Assembly (NCBI GenBank): GCA_900540865.1
Contig: UQHH01000004.1
Span: 26,443 to 90,442, forward strand
Origin: an uncultured Oscillospiraceae bacterium
GTDB taxonomy: Bacteria; Bacillota; Clostridia; Oscillospirales; Acutalibacteraceae
DNA length: 64,000 bases
Direction of reading: 5' to 3'
Under the pieces are notes generated by a model, which searched no databases, was not told where the DNA came from, and worked only from the letters and a program-made list of their open reading frames with translations. The translations under genes were made by a program, and so were the position numbers. This document shows positions 7,407 through 16,384 of the stretch, one piece after another (within the stretch, counting starts at the first letter, position 1; each line of letters starts with the position of its first letter).

Positions 7407-8159
7407 TCAGTCGGGCTTGGTCAGGATGACCGGTCCGTCCGGCGTGATTGCCACGGAATGCTCGAAATGGGCGGACAGCTTACCGTCGACGGTTACCGTC
7501 GTCCATTTATCTCCTAGCACCTTTACACGGTGAGTGCCCGCGTTGATCATGGGTTCAATAGCGATTGTCATACCGGGCAACAGGCGCACACCTCTTCCCG
7601 GTGTGCCGAAATTCGGTACGCTTGGTTCTTCATGCAACTTCGCACCTACTCCATGGCCGACAAAATCGCGTACCACCGAGTAACTGCGAGCTTCGGCATA
7701 CTGCTGGACGGCGTATCCTATATCGCCGACCCTGTTTCCCGCTTTGGCCTGCCTGATTCCTTCAAACAGGCTTTCTCTCGTGGCGTCCATAATCGCCTGC
7801 GCTTCCTCGCTTACCTCCCCACACGGGAACGTCCATGCGTTGTCGCCGTGGAAGCCTTCAAAGTAAGCGCCGATATCGATGCTGACGATGTCGCCCTTTT
7901 TGAGAACGCGTTTTTTGCTTGGTATGCCATGGATGACCTCATTGTTGACAGAGATACACGCGCTGCCGGGGAAGCCGCCATAACCGAGGAACGAGGGCTT
8001 GGCGCCCTGTTCCTCGATGTATTTTCTAACGATAGAGTCGATTTCGAACGTCGTGACGCCCGGCTCGACCGCTTCTCCTGCTAAGCGCAGCGCTCTCGAA
8101 GAAATCCGCCCCGCGTCCCTCATTTTGGAAAGCTCGCGGGCAGTTTTGATTACAATCAT
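7407..8159 (-). CDS. map: Methionine aminopeptidase, type I
   Basis: This 250-aa pita-bread metalloprotease removes the initiator Met from new proteins. Metal ligands are visible in SIDIGAYFEGFHGDNAWTF (two Asp), GHGVGAKLHEEP (His), IEPM (Glu) and the C-terminal HFEHSVAIT (Glu). It overlaps neither adk (2-nt gap) nor the KOW gene and is cotranscribed. Confidence 0.98.
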   Translation of the reverse strand: MIVIKTARELSKMRDAGRISSRALRLAGEAVEPGVTTFEIDSIVRKYIEEQGAKPSFLGYGGFPGSACISVNNEVIHGIPSKKRVLKKGDIVSIDIGAYFEGFHGDNAWTFPCGEVSEEAQAIMDATRESLFEGIRQAKAGNRVGDIGYAVQQYAEARSYSVVRDFVGHGVGAKLHEEPSVPNFGTPGRGVRLLPGMTIAIEPMINAGTHRVKVLGDKWTTVTVDGKLSAHFEHSVAITPDGPVILTKPD

Positions 8160-8161
8160 AG

Positions 8162-8794
8162 TTACGCCTCGATTTCGGCAAGAATCAAGCGGGTAGTGTC
8201 CCCAATTTCTTCCTGTCCTTCCACAATGGCGAGCTTGCCCTGCTTGGCGTAATAGTCCTTTAGGGGCTCGGTTTCCTTGTGGTAAACGTCTAGGCGCGCA
8301 TTGACCGTATCGGGATGGTCATCCTTGCGCTGAACAAGGGTACCTGCGCATTTGTCGCACACACCGTCTGCCGCAGGGAGCTTATACTCCATGTGGTAGC
8401 TGGCGCCGCACTTTTCGCAGACACGGCGTCCGGACATCCGTTTGACGATGCGCTCGTCGGCAACCTCGATATCGATTACCTTGTCGATGACAACGCCCAT
8501 TTTGTCCAGAGCCTCGGCCTGGGGGATGGTCCGCGGGAATCCGTCGAGGATAAACCCGTTTTTGCAGTCGTCCTTCTGGAGGCGGTCCTTGATGATGCCG
8601 ATAACGACCTCATCGGGAACGAGCTGGCCCGCGTCCATATAAGACTTTGCTTTTAAACCCATCTCTGTACCGGTTTTCAGCGCTTCACGGATAATATTAC
8701 CCGTTGAGATTGTGGGAATGGATAAACGCTCGCAGATAACCTCTGCCTGGGTGCCTTTGCCGGCACCGGGAGCGCCTAACAGAATAATGTTCAT
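8162..8794 (-). CDS. adk: Adenylate kinase (zinc-LID form)
   Basis: This 210-aa enzyme interconverts ATP+AMP and 2 ADP. The P-loop GAPGAGKGTQ is at residues 7-16, the AMP-binding GFPRTIPQAEALD at about 85-97, and the LID has two CxxC pairs (CEKCGASYH, CDKCAG) that bind zinc, the typical Gram-positive form. It follows secY by 21 nt. Confidence 0.99.
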   Translation of the reverse strand: MNIILLGAPGAGKGTQAEVICERLSIPTISTGNIIREALKTGTEMGLKAKSYMDAGQLVPDEVVIGIIKDRLQKDDCKNGFILDGFPRTIPQAEALDKMGVVIDKVIDIEVADERIVKRMSGRRVCEKCGASYHMEYKLPAADGVCDKCAGTLVQRKDDHPDTVNARLDVYHKETEPLKDYYAKQGKLAIVEGQEEIGDTTRLILAEIEA

Positions 8795-8815
8795 AATCTT
8801 CTCTCCTTAAAAGCC

Positions 8816-10120
8816 TTAATCAAGGAAGCCCTTGTAGTGGCGCATCATCATCTGGGATTCCATCTGCTTTACGGTATCGAGCGCAACGCCGACCAGGATG
8901 ATAACCGATGTGCCGCCCATGGAAAGGCCGTGCATGCCGGTAACACCGCTGTAGATAATCGGGAGCAGCGCGATGAAAGCAAGGAACAAAGCGCCGATGA
9001 GGGTGACCCTCGAAAGGATTTTAGCGATAAAGTCAGTCGTCGGCTTGCCGGGACGGATACCCGGGATTGTACCGTTGTTCTGACGAAGATTATTGGACAT
9101 TTCAACCGGATTATACTGGATTGTCGTATAGAAATACGCAAAGAGGATAATCAGGACGAAGTAAAGGATGGAGTAAAGCACTCCGTTATAAGCAAACAGG
9201 TCGAAGAAGCCTTTCCAGAAATCGTTTGGATTCGGGATAAACATCTCGATTGTGCTTGGGATAGAAAGGATGGAGCTTGCAAAGATGATAGGCAGAACGC
9301 CGCCCAGGCCTACCTTGATGGGCAGGTGGCTGCTCTGTCCGCCGTACATCTTCCTGCCAACAACACGCTTTGCGTACTGTACGGGAATGCGGCGCTCCGA
9401 ATCGTTCATGAAAACAATAACCCAGATGACAATGAGGAACAGCACGACAAACAGCGGAACCAGCGCATAATACTGCATCTGGCCGTTGGAGCCGAGCTCC
9501 CAATACTGTCCGAGCTGGGAAATGGTAACGGGCATTCTTGCCACGATACCGCCAAACAGCAGGATGGAAATACCGTTTCCAATACCATACTGGTTGATTT
9601 GCTCGCCGAGCCACATCATCAAAGCCGTACCGGCTGTAAACGCGAGGATGATGACTGCCGCCGCGAACGCACATTCAAAGCCGCTCTTGTAGGTTACGAC
9701 GTTCGACGCGAACAGGTAATACCAGTAAGCGCCGCCCTGTAAGAGGCCTAAGCCGACCGTTACATAACGTGTAATCGTTCCAATCTTTTTGCGGCCCTCT
9801 TCGCCTTCTTTGGCAAGGCGCTCAAGCGCCGGGATAGCAACTGTCAAAAGCTGAATGATAATGGATGCGTTGATGTACGGGGTAACGCTCATCGCAAACA
9901 GCGTTGCGTTTGAGAAAGCGCCGCCCGAAAGGGTGTTGAGATAAGCTAAAATCGAACCGCTCTGGTCAAGGCCGCCCATGAGCTGCTGAAGCGCGCTCAT
10001 ATCGAGGAACGGAACGGGGATAACCGAACCGACACGGAATACGACGATGACCAAAAGGGTAAATAAGATTTTCTTTCTTAAGTCGGGGATTCTCCAGGCA
10101 TTTTGAATGGTTTTAAACAA
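8816..10120 (-). CDS. secY: Protein translocase subunit SecY
   Basis: This 434-aa protein has ten predicted membrane helices forming the Sec channel. Conserved stretches include the plug/TM2 area and RIPVQYAKRVVGRKMYGGQSSHLPIKV in the large cytoplasmic loop, plus NPVEMSNNLRQNNGTIPGIRPG. It starts 1 nt from the rplO stop, implying tight coupling. It secretes, among others, the adhesin, lipoprotein and nucleotidase encoded later in the window. Confidence 0.99.
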   Translation of the reverse strand: MFKTIQNAWRIPDLRKKILFTLLVIVVFRVGSVIPVPFLDMSALQQLMGGLDQSGSILAYLNTLSGGAFSNATLFAMSVTPYINASIIIQLLTVAIPALERLAKEGEEGRKKIGTITRYVTVGLGLLQGGAYWYYLFASNVVTYKSGFECAFAAAVIILAFTAGTALMMWLGEQINQYGIGNGISILLFGGIVARMPVTISQLGQYWELGSNGQMQYYALVPLFVVLFLIVIWVIVFMNDSERRIPVQYAKRVVGRKMYGGQSSHLPIKVGLGGVLPIIFASSILSIPSTIEMFIPNPNDFWKGFFDLFAYNGVLYSILYFVLIILFAYFYTTIQYNPVEMSNNLRQNNGTIPGIRPGKPTTDFIAKILSRVTLIGALFLAFIALLPIIYSGVTGMHGLSMGGTSVIILVGVALDTVKQMESQMMMRHYKGFLD

Positions 10121-10561
10121 TTAGACCACCTCAGCCTTTCCGCCAGCCGACTCAATCTTCTCCTTTGCAGAAGCAGAAAAAGCGGTAACTTTAACGTCCA
10201 GCTTCTTTGTGAGATTTCCATTTCCGAGAATCTTAATCCCATCGAAACCGTTTTTCACGAGACCCATCTTGATGAGCGCCTGCTCGTCGACGACGGAGCC
10301 GTTTTCAAATTTCTCGAGGCTGCCAACATTAATCGCTACGATTTCCTTTGCGAAAATATTGTTGAATCCCCTTTTCGGGACGCGCCTCTGCAGGGGCATC
10401 TGTCCGCCTTCAAAACCGGCGCGGATGCCTTTGCCGGACCTTGCCTTCTGGCCCTTATGGCCTTTGCCTGCGGTCTTTCCCTGTCCTGAACCATGACCTC
10501 TGCCGATCCTCTTGGCGTCCTTTTTGGAGCCCTCGACCGGTGAAAGTTCGTGCAACTTCAT
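10121..10561 (-). CDS. rplO: 50S ribosomal protein L15
   Basis: The 146-aa protein has the Gly/Lys/Arg-rich N-terminus with RIGRGHGSGQGKTAGKGHKG and the family MPLQRRVPKRGF. It is a late-assembly 23S rRNA-binding protein. It abuts secY. Confidence 0.99.
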   Translation of the reverse strand: MKLHELSPVEGSKKDAKRIGRGHGSGQGKTAGKGHKGQKARSGKGIRAGFEGGQMPLQRRVPKRGFNNIFAKEIVAINVGSLEKFENGSVVDEQALIKMGLVKNGFDGIKILGNGNLTKKLDVKVTAFSASAKEKIESAGGKAEVV

Positions 10562-10579
10562 TTCTTCGCACCTCCTTGC

Positions 10580-10759
10580 TTACGCTTGACTTACCTCGAT
10601 GAGGTGGATTATTTTTGCTACCTTGCCCTGGGTCTGGGGATTATCGGGCTGTGTGGTCACATCGCCGATTTTCCTGAGGCCTAAGGACTGGGCGGTTGCA
10701 ATCTGGTCTTTTTTAGAGCCGATGAGGCTCTTTTTCAATGTGATTTTCACCTGTGCCAT
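10580..10759 (-). CDS. rpmD: 50S ribosomal protein L30
   Basis: The 59-aa protein MAQVKITLKKSLIGSKKDQI... contains LGLRKIGDVTTQPDNPQTQGKV, the L30/L7 signature. It starts at ATG 10759 and stops with TAA at 10580-10582, between rpsE and rplO as in other bacteria. Confidence 0.98.
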   Translation of the reverse strand: MAQVKITLKKSLIGSKKDQIATAQSLGLRKIGDVTTQPDNPQTQGKVAKIIHLIEVSQA

Positions 10760-10774
10760 TTTGCTTCCTCCCTA

Positions 10775-11272
10775 TTAAAGTATTTCTTTGACCGACTTAC
10801 CGCGGATAGCGGCAACCTGGTCGGCCGAGCGCAGCGCGCCGAGGCCCTGAAGGGTCGCGCGGACTACGTTGCATGGATTGTTGGAACGCAGGGCCTTCGT
10901 CCTGATGTCCTTGATGCCCGCGGCTTCAACGACCGCGCGGACGGGGCCGCCGGCGATAACGCCGGTACCGGGAGCGGCAGGCTTTAAGAGAACCCTGCCT
11001 GCGCCGAATTCACCGATAATCTCGTGCGGGATTGTGGTGCCTCTGAGAGAAACCTTCATCAGGTTTTTCTTGGCGTCCTCAATGCCCTTGCGGATTGCGT
11101 CGGGAACTTCGCCCGCTTTACCGATGCCGAAGCCTACCGTGCCTTCGCCGTCGCCGACGACTACGAGCGCAGCAAACTTGAAGATACGGCCGCCCTTAAC
11201 AGTTTTGGAAACGCGGTTGATGGCAACCACGCGCTCTTTCAAATCCAGTGTGGAACCGTCAATAATAGCCAA
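10775..11272 (-). CDS. rpsE: 30S ribosomal protein S5
   Basis: The 165-aa protein has an N-terminal double-stranded-RNA-binding domain (ERVVAINRVSKTVKGGRIFKF) and the C-terminal ribosomal fold. It acts in decoding fidelity and the mRNA entry helicase region. Position between rplR and rpmD is canonical. Confidence 0.99.
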   Translation of the reverse strand: MAIIDGSTLDLKERVVAINRVSKTVKGGRIFKFAALVVVGDGEGTVGFGIGKAGEVPDAIRKGIEDAKKNLMKVSLRGTTIPHEIIGEFGAGRVLLKPAAPGTGVIAGGPVRAVVEAAGIKDIRTKALRSNNPCNVVRATLQGLGALRSADQVAAIRGKSVKEIL

Positions 11273-11289
11273 AGTTATTCCTCCCCTTC

Positions 11290-11649
11290 TTAGAACTTGA
11301 GGCCGCCCTCGCGGGCGCCTTCGGCCAATTCCTTGACACGGCCGTGATAGATATAACCGCCGCGGTCGAATACGACCTCGGTAATTCCTTTGTCTGCTGC
11401 TTTCCTTGCAATCAGAAGGCCAACCTTCTTGGCTGCCTCTTTGTTTCCGCCATAACCAGCAATCTCTTTGTCCAGCGTTGAAGCCGCCGCAAGGGTTACA
11501 CCCTGTACGTCGTCTATCAACTGAGCGTAGATATGATTGGTGGAGCGGAAAACATTCAGGCGAGGCCGCTGTGCTGTGCCGCTGACCTTACCGCGCACTC
11601 TGCGGTGGCGGTGTAAACGTGCTGCGTTTGTATCGGCTTTGTTCACCAT
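11290..11649 (-). CDS. rplR: 50S ribosomal protein L18
   Basis: The 119-aa protein contains RHRRVRGKVSGTAQRPRLNV and the C-terminal GRVKELAEGAREGGLKF. It binds 5S rRNA with L5. Normal length and operon position. Confidence 0.99.
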   Translation of the reverse strand: MVNKADTNAARLHRHRRVRGKVSGTAQRPRLNVFRSTNHIYAQLIDDVQGVTLAAASTLDKEIAGYGGNKEAAKKVGLLIARKAADKGITEVVFDRGGYIYHGRVKELAEGAREGGLKF

Positions 11650-11668
11650 TTGTCATTCACTCCTTTAA

Positions 11669-12217
11669 TTATTTCTTACCGCCCTTGCCGGCTTTGCCTT
11701 CCTTGCGGCGGATCACTTCGTCAACGTACTTGATGCCCTTGCCCTTATAAGGCTCCGGCGGACGTTTTTCCCTGACCTCAGCGGCAAACTGGCCAACCTT
11801 CTGCTTGTCACAGCCGCGGATGATGATTTTGTTCGGGTTCGGCACCTCAATGGTAACGTCGGCCGTATCCTCCATAATGACCTGGTGGGAGTAGCCTAGG
11901 TTCATGACGAGCTGCTTGCCCTGCTTCTGCACACGGTAGCCGACGCCGTTTACGTCGAGCTCCTTTGCATAGCCGTTTGTTACGCCCTCCACCATGTTGG
12001 CGATGAGGGAGCGTGTGAGGCCGTGAAGCGATTTGTTCATTTTGTCGTCGTTCGGGCGCGTTACTTCCACAACGCCGCCCTCGATGGTAACCGCCATGTT
12101 CGGGTGAATCTTCTGGGTAAGCGTACCCTTCGGTCCCTTTACGGTTACAACGCCATTATCGAGCTTTACGTCGACGCCGGCGGGAATATTTATGGGTTTT
12201 CTTCCAATTCGAGACAT
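11669..12217 (-). CDS. rplF: 50S ribosomal protein L6
   Basis: The 182-aa protein is a tandem of two L6 domains, starting MSRIGRKPINIPAGVDV and ending with KRPPEPYKGKGIKYVDEVIR before a Gly/Lys tail. It lies near the factor-binding site of the large subunit. Confidence 0.99.
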   Translation of the reverse strand: MSRIGRKPINIPAGVDVKLDNGVVTVKGPKGTLTQKIHPNMAVTIEGGVVEVTRPNDDKMNKSLHGLTRSLIANMVEGVTNGYAKELDVNGVGYRVQKQGKQLVMNLGYSHQVIMEDTADVTIEVPNPNKIIIRGCDKQKVGQFAAEVREKRPPEPYKGKGIKYVDEVIRRKEGKAGKGGKK

Positions 12218-12229
12218 GTTCGCACCTCC

Positions 12230-12628
12230 TTACCAAATAAATGCAAGGACTTCGCCGCCTACATTCTCCTTACGCGCCTGACGGTCCGTCATAACGCCCT
12301 TGGATGTTGAAATGACCGCGATGCCGAGGCCCTTCATGACCTTAGGCATATCCTCGACATTGCTGTAAATACGCAGGCCGGGCTTTGAAACCCTGCGCAG
12401 GCCCGTGATAACGGAGGTTTTGCCCTCTCCGTACTTCAGCGTAACCTTGATGACGCCCTGCTTGCCGTCCTCGATAACTGTAAATCCTTTGATATAACCC
12501 TCGTCCGCAAGAATCTGGCAAATGGCCTTTTTCATGTTGGAAGCGGGGATTTCAACAGTGTCGTGCTTTGCCGAACTCGCGTTGCGAATCCTTGTAAGCA
12601 AATCTGCTATTGAATCAGTAATCTGCAT
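12230..12628 (-). CDS. rpsH: 30S ribosomal protein S8
   Basis: The 132-aa protein starts MQITDSIADLLTRIRNASSAKH and ends with the STSKGVMTDRQAR region. It is a primary 16S rRNA binder; in E. coli S8 also represses the spc operon. It follows the S14 gene by 18 nt. Confidence 0.99.
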   Translation of the reverse strand: MQITDSIADLLTRIRNASSAKHDTVEIPASNMKKAICQILADEGYIKGFTVIEDGKQGVIKVTLKYGEGKTSVITGLRRVSKPGLRIYSNVEDMPKVMKGLGIAVISTSKGVMTDRQARKENVGGEVLAFIW

Positions 12629-12646
12629 ACCGTTAACCTCCTTTGC

Positions 12647-12832
12647 TTACCAGCTTGCTTTTTTTACGCCGGGGATCTCGCCTTTGTAAGCAAGCTCCCT
12701 GAAGCATATACGGCAAATTCCGAACTTACGAAGATAGGCGTGTGGCCTGCCGCAGATTTTGCATCTGCTGTATTCCCTTGAGGAATACTTCGGAGTTCTC
12801 TTTTGTTTAATCTTCATTGAAGTTTTAGCCAC
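12647..12832 (-). CDS. rpsZ: 30S ribosomal protein S14 type Z
   Basis: The short 61-aa zinc form has Cys24-x2-Cys27 and Cys40-x2-Cys43. This type is usual in Gram-positive bacteria. It sits between rplE and rpsH. Confidence 0.98.
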   Translation of the reverse strand: MAKTSMKIKQKRTPKYSSREYSRCKICGRPHAYLRKFGICRICFRELAYKGEIPGVKKASW

Positions 12833-12844
12833 AATATTCCCTCC

Positions 12845-13384
12845 TTATTTCGCAAACGGAGCGCCCATGAGCGTTAATAGCTCGCGTGCTTCTTCGTCGG
12901 TGTTCGCCGTGGTTACAAAGCAAATGTCCATACCGCGGACCTTATCAATCTTGTCGTAGTCAATTTCAGGGAAAATAAGCTGCTCTTTCAAGCCCATGTT
13001 GTAGTTGCCTCTGCCGTCGAAAGAGTTGGGGTTAATTCCTCTGAAGTCACGAACCCTCGGAAGCGCGACGTTGAAGAGCCTGTCTAAGAACTCATACATT
13101 CTTTCGCCTCTGAGCGTGACCTTTGCGCCGATGTTCATTCCTTCACGAAGCTTAAAGTTCGCGACGGATTTCCTGGCCTTGCAGACCATCGGCTTCTGTC
13201 CGGTAATCGCGCTTAAATCCGTAAGGATTGCGTCGATAACCTTGGAGTTGTCTCTTGCCTCGCCGGCGCCGACATTGATGACGATTTTCTCGAGCTTCGG
13301 AATCTGCATGACGCTCTTGTAAGAGAATTTCTTCATCAGTACTGGCGCGACGTCGTTCCTGTAATATTCCTTAAGCCTAGCCAT
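12845..13384 (-). CDS. rplE: 50S ribosomal protein L5
   Basis: The 179-aa protein binds 5S rRNA and forms the central bridge to S13. It contains KIVINVGAGEARDNSK, VTLRGERMYEFLDRL and FPEIDYDKIDKVRGMDI. Normal length. Confidence 0.99.
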   Translation of the reverse strand: MARLKEYYRNDVAPVLMKKFSYKSVMQIPKLEKIVINVGAGEARDNSKVIDAILTDLSAITGQKPMVCKARKSVANFKLREGMNIGAKVTLRGERMYEFLDRLFNVALPRVRDFRGINPNSFDGRGNYNMGLKEQLIFPEIDYDKIDKVRGMDICFVTTANTDEEARELLTLMGAPFAK

Positions 13385-13396
13385 TTCTTATCCTCC

Positions 13397-13717
13397 TTAA
13401 AGCGACTCGCCGCATTTTCTGCAAATGCGTCCTTTTGTGCCATCTTCATAAAGCTTATGGCCTACACGGGTCGGCTTGCCGCAGCGGGGACAAACGATCT
13501 GGACTTTGGAGGCATACATAGCGCCCTCGGCCTTGATGATGCCGCCGGGCTCGCCCATTTTGCGGGGCTTAACGTGCTTTTTGACCATGTTCACACGTTC
13601 TACGATGACCTTGCCCTCTTTGGGGCTGACGGCCATAACCTTACCTTTTTTGCCTTTGCTCTTACCGCTGATTACGATGACGGTGTCACCCGTTTTTACA
13701 TGAACCTTTTTATCCAT
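13397..13717 (-). CDS. rplX: 50S ribosomal protein L24
   Basis: The 106-aa KOW protein (VKTGDTVIVISGKSKGKKGK) is an assembly initiator near the exit tunnel. The C-terminal half carries CPRCGKPTRVGHK and CRKCG, a four-Cys zinc knuckle present in some L24 variants. Confidence 0.98.
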   Translation of the reverse strand: MDKKVHVKTGDTVIVISGKSKGKKGKVMAVSPKEGKVIVERVNMVKKHVKPRKMGEPGGIIKAEGAMYASKVQIVCPRCGKPTRVGHKLYEDGTKGRICRKCGESL

Positions 13718-13734
13718 TTAGTGAGCACCTCCGA

Positions 13735-14103
13735 TTAAAGTACTTCGGGGGCAAGGGAAAGAATCTTCATGTAGTCCTTGTCACGAAGCTCCCTGGCCAC
13801 CGGTCCGAAGATACGCGTGCCCTTCGGGTTCTTGTCTTCTTTGATAATGACGGCCGCGTTCTCATCGAAGCGGATATAAGTGCCGTCGTCTCTGCGCACG
13901 CCCTTTGCGGAGCGTACGATAACTGCTTTTACTACGTCGCCTTTCTTAACAACGCCGCCGGGTGCTGCTTTTTTGACCGAAGCAACCACGACGTCGCCAA
14001 TGTTGGCGTACCTCCTTCTGGTACCACCGAGAACACGGATGCACATTAACTCCTTTGCGCCGGTGTTATCGGCAACCTTGAGGTAGGTCTGCTGCTGTAT
14101 CAC
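13735..14103 (-). CDS. rplN: 50S ribosomal protein L14
   Basis: The 122-aa protein starts MIQQQTYLKVADNTGAKELM and contains the family motif with GDVVKAVIVRSAKGVRRDDG. It contacts 16S rRNA in an intersubunit bridge and is the binding site of the silencing factor RsfS. Confidence 0.99.
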   Translation of the reverse strand: MIQQQTYLKVADNTGAKELMCIRVLGGTRRRYANIGDVVVASVKKAAPGGVVKKGDVVKAVIVRSAKGVRRDDGTYIRFDENAAVIIKEDKNPKGTRIFGPVARELRDKDYMKILSLAPEVL

Positions 14104-14139
14104 AGTGCGTTCCTCCTTTTCTCAAAGCCGCTAAATAAC

Positions 14140-14397
14140 TTATTTAGCTTTTTCAATAATCTCGACGAGTCTCCATCTCTTATCCTTGGAAAGAGGACGG
14201 GTCTCCATAATGCGTACTCTGTCGCCGGCTTTGCACTCGTTGTTCTCGTCGTGCACCTTGAGCTTGATGGTACGTTTGATGATTTTGTTGTAAAGCTTAT
14301 GCTTTACGCGGTTTTCAATTGCAACCACGATGGTTTTGTCCATTTTGTCGCTGACAACCTTACCGACTTCGGTCTTTCTCATGTTTCTGTCGCTCAC
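14140..14397 (-). CDS. rpsQ: 30S ribosomal protein S17
   Basis: The 85-aa OB-fold protein contains GKVVSDKMDKTIVVAIENRV and the C-terminal ETRPLSKDKRWRLVEI. It is a primary 16S rRNA binder between rpmC and rplN. Confidence 0.99.
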   Translation of the reverse strand: MSDRNMRKTEVGKVVSDKMDKTIVVAIENRVKHKLYNKIIKRTIKLKVHDENNECKAGDRVRIMETRPLSKDKRWRLVEIIEKAK

Positions 14398-14412
14398 GGT
14401 CTCACTCCTCCC

Positions 14413-14619
14413 TTATGCCTTCGCGCTGTTTTCCAGCTCACGCTGACGAAGTATTGTGTTAATTCTTGCAATATCCTTTTTCACAGCACTGATGCGCATC
14501 GGGTTATCGAGCTGGTTAACGGCAAGCTGAAAACGCAGTTGAAATAATTCTTCTTTGAGGTCCTTCAGCTTCGCCTGAAGCTCTTCGACCGTTAATTCTC
14601 TAAGCTCGGAAGCCTTCAT
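14413..14619 (-). CDS. rpmC: 50S ribosomal protein L29
   Basis: The 68-aa two-helix protein MKASELRELTVEELQAKLKD... docks SRP and trigger factor at the tunnel exit together with L23. ATG 14619 overlaps the rplP stop; a GTG three bases upstream is in frame but less likely. Confidence 0.98.
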   Translation of the reverse strand: MKASELRELTVEELQAKLKDLKEELFQLRFQLAVNQLDNPMRISAVKKDIARINTILRQRELENSAKA

Positions 14620-15044
14620 CACTGCTCAACCCCCGTTTCCTCTTTTTTGACAAACTTGCATTTGATCGGCAGCTTATTCGCCGCCAGTCGCAGCGCTTCT
14701 CTTGCGGTTTCTTCCGGAACGCCGCCAAGCTCGAACATCACTCTGCCGGGCTTTACGACAGCGACCCAGTACTCGGGAGAGCCTTTACCGGAACCCATTC
14801 GGGTTTCAGCCGGCTTCTCGGTTACGGGCTTATCCGGGAAAATTTTAATCCAAACCTTACCGAATCTTTTGCAGTAACGCGTCATAGCGACACGGGCAGA
14901 TTCGATTTGGTTCGATGTGATCCAGGAGGGCTCGAGCGCCTGGAGGCCGAAATCACCGTAGGTGACCTTATTGCCTCTCATAGCCTTGCCCTTCATGCGT
15001 CCTCTGTGGACCCTTCTGTATTTTACACGCTTAGGCAACAGCAT
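14619..15044 (-). CDS. rplP: 50S ribosomal protein L16
   Basis: The 141-aa protein starts MLLPKRVKYRRVHRGRMKGK and contains the GSGKGSPEYWVAVVKPG motif. It organises the A-site tRNA binding region of the large subunit. It overlaps rpsC by one base and rpmC by its stop codon. Confidence 0.99.
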   Translation of the reverse strand: MLLPKRVKYRRVHRGRMKGKAMRGNKVTYGDFGLQALEPSWITSNQIESARVAMTRYCKRFGKVWIKIFPDKPVTEKPAETRMGSGKGSPEYWVAVVKPGRVMFELGGVPEETAREALRLAANKLPIKCKFVKKEETGVEQ

Positions 15045-15709
15045 TATTTACTGCCTCCTTCCCTACGGGGTTTCCGGTTGTCCTGAAGAACCTCGCCTTT
15101 GTACAGCCAAACCTTCACGCCGATTCTGCCGTAGGTGGTGGCCGCCTCTGCAAAGCCGTAGTCGATGTCGGCTCTCAAGGTCTGCAGGGGAATCGTTCCT
15201 TCATGATACATTTCCGAACGTGCGATTTCCGCGCCGCCGAGTCGTCCGGAGCACTGGGTCTTGATACCCTTTGCGCCGAATTTCATAGCACGGCCGATTG
15301 ACTGCTTCATCGCGCGGCGGAAAGAAATTCTCTTCTCAAGCTGCTGGGCGATGCTCTCTGCTACGAGCTGCGCGTTCAAATCGGGAGATTTTACCTCGAC
15401 GATATTGATTGCAACCGGCTTTTTGAGCATTGCTTCGCACTGAACGCGGAGCTTCTCAATTTCGCTGCCGCCCTTGCCGATAACCATACCGGGCTTGGCG
15501 CAGTGAATGTGAATCCTCACCTTGGAGGCGTCGCGTTCGATTTCAATCTTGGGAACGCCCGCAGCGTAGAGCTGCTTTTTCAGCGTTTTGCGCAGGTTGT
15601 AGTCCTCAACGAGCGTGTCGCCGAAGTCCTTGCTCTTTGCAAACCAACGGGAATCCCAGTCTTTGATGACACCAACACGTAAACCGTGCGGATTAACTTT
15701 CTGGCCCAT
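15044..15709 (-). CDS. rpsC: 30S ribosomal protein S3
   Basis: The 221-aa protein has an N-terminal KH domain (GMVIGKGGSEIEKL) and the C-terminal S3 domain with GAKGIKTQCSGRLGGAEIAR. It lines the mRNA entry channel. Coupled to rplP by a 1-nt overlap. Confidence 0.99.
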   Translation of the reverse strand: MGQKVNPHGLRVGVIKDWDSRWFAKSKDFGDTLVEDYNLRKTLKKQLYAAGVPKIEIERDASKVRIHIHCAKPGMVIGKGGSEIEKLRVQCEAMLKKPVAINIVEVKSPDLNAQLVAESIAQQLEKRISFRRAMKQSIGRAMKFGAKGIKTQCSGRLGGAEIARSEMYHEGTIPLQTLRADIDYGFAEAATTYGRIGVKVWLYKGEVLQDNRKPRREGGSK

Positions 15710-15727
15710 TTACTGTACCTCCTCCTG

Positions 15728-16063
15728 TTATTCTGTTTCCTTGAGCACAAGGGTGATGTGGGACGTTTTCTTATCGATTCTGAATGCGCGGCCCTGTGCT
15801 CTGGGACGAATACGCTTGAGGGTAGGACCCTGGCATACGAAGCATTCCGCCACGTAAAGTTTAGAAACATCCATATTATGGTTAGTCTCAGCATTTGCCA
15901 TTGCTGACTTGAGCAGCTTCTGGAGCGGCTCGCAAGCGGCCTTGGGAGTATGCTTGAGGATAGCCATGGCGAGGTCGCACGGCTTGTTCCTGATGAGGTC
16001 AAGCACAATGGAGACCTTGCGCGGTGAAATACGGACGTAATTTGATTTAGCCCTTGCTTCCAT
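15728..16063 (-). CDS. rplV: 50S ribosomal protein L22
   Basis: The 111-aa protein contains VRISPRKVSIVLDLIRNK and the extended hairpin RPRAQGRAFRIDKKTSHI that lines the exit tunnel, the site of macrolide-resistance changes in other species. Normal length. Confidence 0.99.
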   Translation of the reverse strand: MEARAKSNYVRISPRKVSIVLDLIRNKPCDLAMAILKHTPKAACEPLQKLLKSAMANAETNHNMDVSKLYVAECFVCQGPTLKRIRPRAQGRAFRIDKKTSHITLVLKETE

Positions 16064-16083
16064 TTACTATACTCTCCTTCCGC

Positions 16084-16359
16084 TTATTTCTTAGTTGTCT
16101 TGGAACCGGCATGGCCCCTGTAGGTTCTGGTGGGCGCAAACTCGCCGAGCTTGTGGCCGACCATATCTTCTGTGACATATACCGGAACATGCTTGCGGCC
16201 GTCGTGCACCGCAAACGTATGACCTACGAAATCCGGGAAAATAGTAGAAGACCTGGACCAAGTCTTTAAGATCTTCTTTTCGCCCGTCTCGTTCATCTGT
16301 TGAATCCTCTTCAGCAGCACAGGCTGTACATAAGGACCCTTTTTAACGCTTCTGCCCAT
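16084..16359 (-). CDS. rpsS: 30S ribosomal protein S19
   Basis: The 91-aa protein starts MGRSVKKGPYVQPVLLKRIQ and ends in the TRTYRGHAGSKTTKK tail. It is in the 30S head with S13. Confidence 0.99.
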   Translation of the reverse strand: MGRSVKKGPYVQPVLLKRIQQMNETGEKKILKTWSRSSTIFPDFVGHTFAVHDGRKHVPVYVTEDMVGHKLGEFAPTRTYRGHAGSKTTKK

Positions 16360-16384
16360 AGTTCAAAGCTCCTTTCTGCATGCC

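Noticed and set aside
8837..9742. A 301-codon plus-strand frame
   Set aside because: It is antisense to secY and very rich in His/Asp/Glu/Gln as typical for a reversed hydrophobic gene.
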